NCBI GenBank assembly: GCA_013153575.1
Contig: JAADEE010000151.1
Location: 1 to 5,154 of the forward strand
DNA: 5,154 nucleotides
DNA from: Chlorobiota bacterium
GTDB taxonomy: Bacteria; Bacteroidota; Bacteroidia; Bacteroidales; JAADGE01
Direction of reading: 5' to 3'
The notes beneath the pieces are model-generated. The model was not told the DNA's origin and did no database searches. It saw only the letters and a program-made list of their open reading frames with translations. Numbering within the stretch: the first letter of the stretch is position 1; each line of letters begins with the position of its first letter. Positions 1 through 5,154 of the stretch are shown here, in pieces. The position numbers were made by a program, and so were the translations under genes.

Positions 1-1005
1 GTTTGGAATTCAAAACTTGATTTAACAGTAAATGCTCCGGAATTATCAATTTCAGAATTAAGAATAGAAAACGATGATAATAGTGATGGGATATTAGATG
101 CCGGAGAAACTGGTGATATAACTTTTACAGTAACAAATGTTGGTCATGCTGATGCAAGTTTCGAAGGAATATTATCAGAGGTTGATGATGCTAATGATTA
201 TTTAACTCTTAATTCAACAGCAACTTCATTAACAAGTATTGCAGTTGGTGAGAATGTTGATGTGGCTTACTCTTCAAGTGCTGATGCTTCTACTCCATTT
301 GGTGCTCCTGTAAGTGTGCAATTAGATGTTGCCGATGAAACAGGAAATTATACTGCAAGTTCAGTACAGAAATTTAATATTGGTGTTGTGCCGGTTTATC
401 CTATTAGCGATGAAGGAACATTAACTGTATGCACAGGTTTGTTTTATGATTCGGGTTTAGAAGATAACGATTATTCAAACGATGAAGATTATACTATGAC
501 TTTTGTGGCAGGTGATGAAGGTAAGATGATTTCTCTTGATTTTGTTGAATTTAATGTAGAAGCCGGATATGATTATCTTAAAGTTTATAATGGGTTAAGT
601 ACATCAAATGATTTGATAGGAACTTTTGATAATAGTGAACCTCTTACAGTAATAACTGCAAATAATGATGATGGAGCATTAACTTTTGTTTTTCATTCAG
701 ATTATTCAGAAACAGGTAATTGGAAGGCTGAAGTTTCATGTGTTGAGGCTTCCGGAATAAATGATATTGCTTTTGATGAAGTTAAGATTTATCCAAATCC
801 TACTAAAGGAATAGTTACAATATCAACAACTAATTATTATAATAGTAAAATTGATGTTTTTTCATTAAATGGAAAAAAAGTATATTCAATAAACGCTGTT
901 TCTGATAAAACAAATATTGATTTAAGTAGTTATGTAAAAGGAATTTATTTTATAAAAGTTACTTCTGATAATAATGTTTCTAATTTTAAAATTGTTGTGC
1001 AATAA
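1..1005 (+). CDS. T9SS-secreted CUB-domain protein (5' truncated)
   Basis: This is the C-terminal 334 residues of a larger protein. The reading frame is open from base 1 without a credible start, so the gene begins outside the window; the GTG at 262 is internal. Visible parts in order are: an Ig-like, NEW3/CARDB-type repeat (about residues 12-128) with an EF-hand-like loop DDNSDGILDAGE at 25-36; a CUB-like beta-sandwich bounded by Cys144 and Cys247 with the family's FVEFNVEAGYDYLKVYNG core; and a type IX secretion sorting domain (about 253-334) with the hallmark YPNP at 264-267, a VFSLNGKKV-like strand and the ending GIYFIKV...KIVVQ. Such tails send cargo through the outer membrane by T9SS, usually with removal of the tail and surface anchoring. 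The N-terminal part, perhaps a peptidase or adhesin, is missing, so the activity is unknown. The sorting domain is certain; the CUB assignment is very likely. Confidence 0.9.
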   Translation, partial: VWNSKLDLTVNAPELSISELRIENDDNSDGILDAGETGDITFTVTNVGHADASFEGILSEVDDANDYLTLNSTATSLTSIAVGENVDVAYSSSADASTPFGAPVSVQLDVADETGNYTASSVQKFNIGVVPVYPISDEGTLTVCTGLFYDSGLEDNDYSNDEDYTMTFVAGDEGKMISLDFVEFNVEAGYDYLKVYNGLSTSNDLIGTFDNSEPLTVITANNDDGALTFVFHSDYSETGNWKAEVSCVEASGINDIAFDEVKIYPNPTKGIVTISTTNYYNSKIDVFSLNGKKVYSINAVSDKTNIDLSSYVKGIYFIKVTSDNNVSNFKIVVQ

Positions 1006-1028
1006 GAGGTAGCTTTTAATAAGTTATA

Positions 1029-1058
1029 AAAAAAGGCTGTTTTTATACAGCCTTTTTT
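1029..1058. terminator. Bidirectional rho-independent terminator
   Basis: A perfect 12-bp stem (1029-1040 paired with 1047-1058) has the core aaaaggctgt / acagcctttt and a 6-nt loop (ttttat). The stem has an A-run on its left arm and a T-run on its right arm, so it reads as an intrinsic terminator in both directions. It lies 23 bp after the stop of the plus-strand T9SS gene and 18 bp after the stop of the minus-strand ferritin gene, the expected place for a shared terminator between convergent genes. Confidence 0.88.
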
Positions 1059-1076
1059 ATTTAATTCATATTTTAT

Positions 1077-1586
1077 TTATTCTGAAGGAGTTTCGCCTGT
1101 TGAGGCCATTTTCTCCATTTCACTATCAAACATATACATTTTTGCTTTATCTCCACCTAAAAGGTTAAATTTATCAAGAATATTGCTAAATAGGCTTTCT
1201 TCTTCAATTTGTTCTTCTACATACCATTGTAAGAAGCTAACAGTTGTAAAATCTTTTTCTTCGTAGCATAATCCTACCAACTCATTAATTGCAGCAGTAA
1301 TCATTTTCTCGTGTTCAAAGATTTCTTTAAAAACATCATGTATTGATTTGTATTCTAAGTTAGGTTGCTCAACACTAGGTACAATTGCATGTCCGCCTCT
1401 GTCATTCACGTAGTGAAATAGTTTTAACATATGCATTCTTTCTTCATCAGAGTGCATATAAAGAAAGTTTGCAGAACCATTAAAACCTGTTTTTTCAGCC
1501 CATGATGCCATTGCAAGATATAATTGAGATGAAAAAAGTTCTAATTCAATTTGTTTATTTAAAGCTTTTTCTACTTTTTTATTCAT
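1077..1586 (-). CDS. ftnA: Bacterial non-heme ferritin
   Basis: At 169 residues this is the normal length for FtnA-type ferritin, a cytosolic 24-subunit cage that oxidises Fe(II) at a diiron ferroxidase site and stores Fe(III) mineral. The site is complete: Glu16, Tyr23, Glu49 and His52 (in the EERMH motif of helix B), Glu93 in EHEK, and Gln126 with Glu129 in the VEEQIEEE stretch. These sit one residue before the known E. coli FtnA ligands (E17, Y24, E50, H53, E94, Q127, E130). There is no Met ligand or other sign of a haem-binding bacterioferritin, and no Dps-like size. The start ATG is preceded by an A/T-rich leader without a Shine-Dalgarno, normal for Bacteroidetes, and MNKKVEKALN is a typical ferritin N-terminus. 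It lies 63 bp downstream of icd on the same strand and ends at the shared terminator. Control by iron or redox state is plausible but no known regulator box is recognised. Confidence 0.96.
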   Translation of the reverse strand: MNKKVEKALNKQIELELFSSQLYLAMASWAEKTGFNGSANFLYMHSDEERMHMLKLFHYVNDRGGHAIVPSVEQPNLEYKSIHDVFKEIFEHEKMITAAINELVGLCYEEKDFTTVSFLQWYVEEQIEEESLFSNILDKFNLLGGDKAKMYMFDSEMEKMASTGETPSE

Positions 1587-1601
1587 AGTATTTAGTTTTA
1601 T

Positions 1602-1634
1602 AGATTTGCTAAATATTTAAGATTTAGCAAATCT
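1602..1634. repeat. Perfect 13-bp inverted repeat between icd and ftnA
   Basis: The arm agatttgctaaat (1602-1614) pairs without mismatch with atttagcaaatct (1622-1634) around a 7-nt spacer. In the minus-strand transcript of icd-ftnA the hairpin is not followed by a U-run (it continues ataaaac), so it is a poor terminator for these genes. On the plus strand it is followed by gg and six T (1637-1642), so it could stop antisense transcription coming from the ferritin side. The right arm also overlaps a possible ftnA -7 element (1628-1635), so the dyad may instead be an operator. The repeat itself is certain; its role is open. Confidence 0.75.
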
Positions 1635-1657
1635 GGTTTTTTATTAATGTTAAGAAA
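1628..1657 (-). promoter_or_regulatory. Possible ftnA promoter
   Basis: Read on the minus strand, TTTC (1654-1657), an 18-nt spacer and CAGATTTG (1628-1635) resemble the Bacteroidetes pattern TTTG-N19-TAnnTTTG, with one mismatch in each box. Transcription would start near 1622, inside the 13-bp inverted repeat and about 35 nt upstream of the ferritin ATG. The upstream box overlaps the last codons of icd. The match is imperfect and the local sequence is very AT-rich, so this is only a candidate; ftnA may rely on read-through from icd. Confidence 0.3.
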
Positions 1658-3884
1658 TTTTATCAACAATTGTATTGAAAGTTGCAGATGGACGCATTGC
1701 TTTTTCTGCTTTTTCATCATTAGGAAAATAATAACCTCCAATGTCAGTAGGTTTTCCTTCTGCTTTTGCGATTTCTTCTAAAATTGTTTTTTCATTATCT
1801 TTTAATTCTTTATAAACAGCTTCAAATTTGTCTTTAAGGTCAGCATCTTTATCTTGATTAGCAAGAGCTTTTGCCCAATATTGTGCTAAGAAATAATGAG
1901 TTCCTCTATTATCTAATTCACCTGCTTTTCTTGAAGGAGCTTTGCCGTTTTCAAGATAATCGCTAACTGCCAAATCAAGAGCATCAGCAAGAACTTGTGC
2001 TCTTTTATTATCAAAATTATTAGCAAGATGTTCTAATGAAACTGTAAGTGCTAAAAATTCGCCAAGTGAATTCCAACGTAAGTGACCTTCTTTAAGGAAT
2101 TGTTGAACATGTTTTGGAGCTGAACCTCCTGCTCCTGTTTCAAACAAACCACCACCTTTAAGAAGTGGAACAATTGATAACATTTTTGCACTTGTACCAA
2201 GTTCAATAATTGGGAATAAGTCGGTTAAGTAATCTCTAAGAACATTTCCTGTTACGGTAATTGTGTCTTCTCCTTTTCTTGATCTTGCCAAAGTAAATTT
2301 CATAGCATCATCAGGAGTCATTATTCTAATGTCTAAACCTGTTGTGTCATGATCTTTTAAGTATTTTTCAACTTTTGAAATCATGTTTGCATCATGAGCT
2401 CTGTTTTTATCTAACCAGAAAATTGCAGGAGTTTTTGTTGCTCTAGCTCTTGTTACTGCAAGTTTTACCCAATCTTGAATTGGTATATCTTTAGCTCTTG
2501 ACATTCTCCAAACATCACCTTTTTCAACTTCGTGTTGCATTAAAACATTTCCGTTTTCATCAATAACTTTAACAGTTCCATCAGTAGGAATTTCAAAGGT
2601 TGTTGGGTGTGAACCATATTCTTCGGCTTTTTGTGCCATAAGTCCTACATTTGAAACAGCTCCTATTGTTGCAGGATCAAATTGTCCGTTTGCTTGGCAA
2701 TCTTCAATTGTAGTTTGGTAAATTGTAGCATAACATCTGTCAGGTATTAATGCATTTGTGTCTTGAAGTTTACCTTCTGCATTCCACATTTGCCCTCCAT
2801 CACGTATAACAACAGGCATTGATGCATCAATAATAATGTTGTTAGGTACGTGTAGGTTTGTAATTCCTTTGTCAGAATCAACCATTGCTAAATCCGGCAT
2901 TACTTCGTAAATAGCTTTTATGTCGTTTTCAATTTCGTTTTTTTCTGCTTCCGGTAGTTGTTGAATTCTTGTGTATAAATCTTCAATACCATTGTTTAAG
3001 TTTACTCCTAATTTTTTAATTGTGTCAGCATGTTTTTCAAGAACATCTTTATAATAAACAGCAACAGCATGACCGAAAAGTACAGGATCTGAAACTTTCA
3101 TCATTGTTGCTTTAAGGTGTAATGAAAGTAAAACATCATTATCTTTAGCATCTTTTATTTGATTAGCATAAAATTCTCTTAGTTTTTTAATACTCATAAA
3201 AGTTGCGTCAAGTACTTCACCATCAAGAGATTCTAAATTGTCTGCAAGGATAGTTTTATTTCCATTTTTATCTGTAAGTTCAATTTTGAATTTTGTGCCT
3301 TTTTCTGTTATAACAGATTTTTCATTTCCATAGAAATCACCTTCATTCATGTATGAAACTTTTGTTTTGGAATTTTCTTTCCAAGGTTTCATCATTTTAT
3401 GAGGATTTTTTTGAGCGTCTCTTTTTACTGATGGAGCTGAACGTCTGTCAGAATTTCCTTCACGAAGAACAGGATTTACAGCACTTCCTAAAACTTTTGC
3501 AAATCTTTTTACAAGAGCTTTTTCTTCTTCTGTTTGAGGGTTTTCAGGATATTCTGGTAAATCATAACCTTTTTCTTGAAGTTCTTTAATTGCAGCTTGT
3601 AATTGTGGTATTGAAGCACTTATGTTAGGAAGTTTTATAATATTTGCTTCCGGTTTTTGAGTAAGAGCTCCAAGTTCTGCAAGATAATCAGGTATTTTTT
3701 GTTCCTCTGTTAAATTATCAGGAAAGTTTGCAATAATTCTTCCCGCAAGGGAAATATCTTTAGTTTCAACAACAACACCTGCTGCTTTTGTAAATGCATT
3801 TACAATAGGTAGTAATGAATAAGTTGCCAAAGCAGGTGCTTCGTCAATTTTTGTCCAAATGATTTTTAAATCTTTATTTGCCAT
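1650..3884 (-). CDS. icd: Monomeric NADP-dependent isocitrate dehydrogenase
   Basis: This 744-residue enzyme is the full normal length of the monomeric IDH family (about 740). It converts isocitrate and NADP+ to 2-oxoglutarate, CO2 and NADPH in the cytosolic TCA cycle, with Mg2+ or Mn2+. Family signatures are intact, including [15 protein letters not shown] at 134-148. By the Azotobacter vinelandii numbering I recall, shifted by +3 in the later part, the substrate and metal residues are present: Ser134, Arg141, Arg147, Lys258, Asp353, Tyr423, Arg550, Asp551 and Asp555. The NADP-binding residues His592, Arg603 and Arg652 are also present. The ATG at 3884 gives the usual [27 protein letters not shown] start. 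The leader is A-rich with no Shine-Dalgarno. A good Bacteroidetes-type promoter lies about 70 bp upstream. No frameshift or missing motif is seen. It is followed on the same strand by ftnA after 63 bp. Confidence 0.98.
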   Translation of the reverse strand: MANKDLKIIWTKIDEAPALATYSLLPIVNAFTKAAGVVVETKDISLAGRIIANFPDNLTEEQKIPDYLAELGALTQKPEANIIKLPNISASIPQLQAAIKELQEKGYDLPEYPENPQTEEEKALVKRFAKVLGSAVNPVLREGNSDRRSAPSVKRDAQKNPHKMMKPWKENSKTKVSYMNEGDFYGNEKSVITEKGTKFKIELTDKNGNKTILADNLESLDGEVLDATFMSIKKLREFYANQIKDAKDNDVLLSLHLKATMMKVSDPVLFGHAVAVYYKDVLEKHADTIKKLGVNLNNGIEDLYTRIQQLPEAEKNEIENDIKAIYEVMPDLAMVDSDKGITNLHVPNNIIIDASMPVVIRDGGQMWNAEGKLQDTNALIPDRCYATIYQTTIEDCQANGQFDPATIGAVSNVGLMAQKAEEYGSHPTTFEIPTDGTVKVIDENGNVLMQHEVEKGDVWRMSRAKDIPIQDWVKLAVTRARATKTPAIFWLDKNRAHDANMISKVEKYLKDHDTTGLDIRIMTPDDAMKFTLARSRKGEDTITVTGNVLRDYLTDLFPIIELGTSAKMLSIVPLLKGGGLFETGAGGSAPKHVQQFLKEGHLRWNSLGEFLALTVSLEHLANNFDNKRAQVLADALDLAVSDYLENGKAPSRKAGELDNRGTHYFLAQYWAKALANQDKDADLKDKFEAVYKELKDNEKTILEEIAKAEGKPTDIGGYYFPNDEKAEKAMRPSATFNTIVDKIS

Positions 3885-3923
3885 TTTGTATTATTATATT
3901 TTGTTAATATTGTAATTGTTTGT

Positions 3924-3941
3924 GTTATAGAATGTTATAAC
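3924..3941. repeat. Small dyad in the icd leader
   Basis: GTTATA (3924-3929) and TATAAC (3936-3941) form a perfect inverted repeat with a 6-bp spacer. The right part, gttataac (3934-3941), is itself a palindrome and repeats the left half-site directly. The dyad lies just downstream of the predicted icd transcription start, where an operator would act. In RNA it would be a weak A/U stem. No regulator is assigned. Confidence 0.35.
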
Positions 3942-3956
3942 TTTTCAACCTTCTTG

Positions 3957-3987
3957 CAAATATATTAAAAATATGCTTAATATGAAA
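3957..3987 (-). promoter_or_regulatory. Predicted icd promoter (Bacteroidetes type)
   Basis: On the minus strand TTTC (3984-3987) is followed after exactly 19 nt by TATATTTG (3957-3964). The second box matches the Bacteroidetes -7 consensus TAnnTTTG fully, and the first differs at one base from TTTG at -33. Transcription should start near 3950, giving an icd 5' leader of about 65 nt. The position, orientation and spacing fit well, but the region is AT-rich and chance matches are possible. Confidence 0.55.
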
Positions 3988-4050
3988 CTTTATTTTGTGT
4001 TATTTATCAAGTGTTTACACAATGTTGTTATGATTTAAGTAAATGTTTTT

Positions 4051-4067
4051 TTATATTTAAAATATAA
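4051..4067. repeat. AT-only palindrome upstream of the 84-residue ORF
   Basis: The arms ttatattt (4051-4058) and aaatataa (4060-4067) are perfectly complementary around one central base, 16 bp before the ATG at 4084. It could be part of the promoter or an operator of the following genes. Being made only of A and T in an AT-rich spacer, it could also be chance. Confidence 0.3.
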
Positions 4068-4083
4068 GTATATTTACAAAAGT

Positions 4084-4338
4084 ATGAGAAAAATATTTAA
4101 TGAATATGAACTTTGGATTGGGCATGAAATTGATATTATTGAAAGGTTAGAAAAAACATTTAAATGTGAAATGATAGAACAAATTTATGAAATTTGGAAG
4201 GTGCATAAGTTAGATTTTTCTATAAATAATTTTAAATTAAGAATTAGTTTTTATGTTCCAAAAAATGATGATTGTTTGAATAAATATGAAGAAGACTTTA
4301 TTAATTTTGCAAGAAAAATAAGAAGAAGAATATTTTAA
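4084..4338 (+). CDS. Hypothetical protein, 84 residues
   Basis: I do not recognise this protein. It is small and charged, rich in Lys, Glu, Ile and Phe, and probably mostly helical in its first half (about residues 5-42: NEYELWIGHEID... to EIWKVHK). A likely beta pair follows (FKLRISFYVP, 50-59), then a second helix ending in a basic RKIRRRIF tail. There is no signal peptide or membrane segment. Two cysteines (28 and 64) form no metal motif. The ATG is the first start after a 199-bp intergenic gap. The stop is 14 bp before yccF, so the two are probably co-transcribed. Base composition is even more AT-rich than in icd, so spurious coding or an acquired gene cannot be excluded. The competing minus-strand frame overlapping its end looks like a shadow. 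Confidence 0.6.
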   Translation: MRKIFNEYELWIGHEIDIIERLEKTFKCEMIEQIYEIWKVHKLDFSINNFKLRISFYVPKNDDCLNKYEEDFINFARKIRRRIF

Positions 4339-4352
4339 GATTAGATTTTTAT

Positions 4353-4796
4353 ATGAGAACATTAGGTAATATTTTATGGCATATTCCGTTTTTAGGTTTT
4401 TTATCTGCTTTAGCAACATTTCTTGTAGGAGGTTTGTTAGTTATAACAGTAGTTGGTGCTCCTATTGGTTTGGGGCTTATTCAATTGTCTAAGTTTTTGC
4501 TAACACCTTTTTCAAGTGTAATGATTGATAAGAAAAATATAAAATCAAATCAAAATAAATTATGGTTAGCTTATGGTTTTATTGTTAGGATTATTTATTT
4601 TCCGATAGGTTTGGCTTTGGCAATTGTAAATGCTTTTCAGGTGGTTGGCTTATTTCTTTCAATAGTTGGAATTCCTGTTGCAATAGTTTTAGCAAAATCA
4701 TTAAGTACTTATTTTAATCCTGTAAATAAAGTTTGTGTGCCAACTTATGTTGCAAATGAAGTTGTTTCGCGTAAAGCAAAGGGACGAATTGCTTAA
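4353..4796 (+). CDS. yccF: YccF-family inner membrane protein
   Basis: At 147 residues this matches the usual length of YccF proteins (about 148 in E. coli). The start RTLGNILWHIPFLG is the family's opening motif. Two copies of the YccF domain are visible: residues about 3-55, with VGAPIG at 34-39 followed by LGLIQLSKFLLTPF, and about 70-122, with VGIPVA at 105-110 followed by IVLAKSLSTYF. Each copy holds hydrophobic stretches (about 11-50 and 74-116) that would span or enter the inner membrane, joined by a polar linker at 57-69 (MIDKKNIKSNQNK). The C-terminus (125-147) is polar and basic. The molecular function of the family is not established. The gene follows the 84-residue ORF by 14 bp and converges on dnaX. 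No Shine-Dalgarno is seen, as expected here. Confidence 0.9.
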   Translation: MRTLGNILWHIPFLGFLSALATFLVGGLLVITVVGAPIGLGLIQLSKFLLTPFSSVMIDKKNIKSNQNKLWLAYGFIVRIIYFPIGLALAIVNAFQVVGLFLSIVGIPVAIVLAKSLSTYFNPVNKVCVPTYVANEVVSRKAKGRIA

Positions 4797-4802
4797 GTTG
4801 AA

Positions 4803-5154
4803 TTAAAATTCTAAGTCTAATTTGTTTTTTAAAATTTCAATATTCGGATTTTTTTCGACTAAATATTGGTATCTGTCTCTGTCGGTGTAGAGGTGTTCAG
4901 ATTTTTTTTTTTGAACATCTTCAATTTTAACTTTTAGTTCAAAGTTCTTATTATTTAACTCTTCTCTTAAAAGGTTATGAATTTTAGTTTTTATTTTATC
5001 TAAGGTTTGAGCTAATGATTTATTGCTAACACTTATTTCGGCTGTGTTTTTATCAAGAATTAGCAATTCTTTATCTTTCAATGCATTATAAAGGCGAGGT
5101 TTTTCAACTAATTTTTCTGTAAAAACTGCCCATGCTTTTTTTAGCTTATTTGCT
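4803..5154 (-). CDS. dnaX: DNA polymerase III tau/gamma subunit, C-terminal part (5' truncated)
   Basis: The reading frame continues to the window edge, so only the last 116 codons are present; the TTG at 5081 is internal. The visible part has the layout of the Bacteroidetes DnaX tail: a helix with the conserved W..F pattern (ANKLKKAWAVFTEKL), then a short Leu/Ile strand region with ISVSN, a helix leading to LLREELNNKNFELKVKI, a basic linker, and the end DRYQYLVEKNPNIEILKNKLDLEF, where the KNP..-.L...LDL pattern is the recognisable ending. DnaX loads the sliding clamp and ties the polymerase cores in the replisome; its AAA+ ATPase part lies outside the window. The assignment rests on this tail only, so it is likely rather than certain. 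The stop is 6 bp from the stop of yccF on the other strand. Confidence 0.82.
   Translation of the reverse strand, partial: ANKLKKAWAVFTEKLVEKPRLYNALKDKELLILDKNTAEISVSNKSLAQTLDKIKTKIHNLLREELNNKNFELKVKIEDVQKKKSEHLYTDRDRYQYLVEKNPNIEILKNKLDLEF

Noticed and set aside
262..1005. A separate gene starting at the GTG at 262
   Set aside because: The same frame is open and domain-like back to base 1, and the GTG falls inside an Ig-like repeat, so it is an internal codon.
3353..3589. Plus-strand frame of 78 residues inside icd
   Set aside because: It lies wholly antisense to a well-supported icd region. Its Leu/Phe-rich repetitive composition is the complement of Lys/Glu-rich icd codons.
4010..4020. 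Short palindrome gtgtttacac with a nearby FNR-like half-site (atcaa)
   Set aside because: There are only 4-bp arms and a single half-site, so chance is the simplest explanation.
4069..4076. TATATTTA as the -7 box of the 84-residue ORF
   Set aside because: It ends 7 bp before the ATG, which would put the transcript start at the start codon, and no TTTG-like -33 box is found at the right distance.
4237..4419. Minus-strand frame of 60 residues over the end of the 84-residue ORF and the start of yccF
   Set aside because: It overlaps the start of the clearly coding yccF on the opposite strand, and its composition (Tyr, Ile, Phe, Lys) is typical of AT-rich noise.
4806..4830. Possible weak terminator of yccF (aaatt...aattt followed by gtttttt)
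   Set aside because: The stem is only five A/T pairs with a mismatched interior and lies inside the dnaX coding end; it is too weak to call.
4803..5081. A separate 92-residue gene starting at the TTG at 5081
   Set aside because: The frame continues upstream to the window edge with sequence resembling the DnaX tail, so this is an internal Leu codon.

Overview
The window is a chromosomal stretch of an AT-rich member of the Bacteroidota (Bacteroidetes). The pointers are a type IX secretion (T9SS) C-terminal sorting domain, a Bacteroidetes-style DnaX tail, a Bacteroidetes-like promoter (TTTC-N19-TATATTTG) upstream of icd, and A-rich leaders without clear Shine-Dalgarno sequences. The genus cannot be named from the sequence alone. 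No tRNA, rRNA, CRISPR array or insertion sequence is visible.

Layout, left to right. Positions 1-1005 (+) are the 3' part of a large secreted protein with an Ig-like repeat carrying an EF-hand-like loop, a CUB-like domain and a T9SS sorting tail. A strong bidirectional terminator (1029-1058) separates it from the convergent minus-strand pair ftnA (ferritin, 1077-1586) and icd (monomeric NADP isocitrate dehydrogenase, 1650-3884). A perfect 13-bp inverted repeat lies in the 63-bp gap between these two genes. A 199-bp divergent intergenic region (3885-4083) carries a plausible icd promoter and small AT-rich dyads. To its right, on the plus strand, are an unrecognised 84-residue ORF (4084-4338) and yccF (4353-4796), a small membrane protein. 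The window closes with the C-terminal part of dnaX on the minus strand (4803-5154), whose stop lies only 6 bp from the yccF stop.

How the genes relate. icd is a TCA-cycle gene transcribed toward ftnA, an iron-storage gene. They could share transcripts, but the inverted repeat between them could equally mark a separately controlled ftnA promoter. The 84-residue ORF and yccF probably form a two-gene unit. The rest is an ordinary core-gene neighbourhood. I see no convincing new multi-gene system. The most interesting non-coding signal is the ftnA-upstream dyad, and the most obscure gene is the 84-residue ORF.
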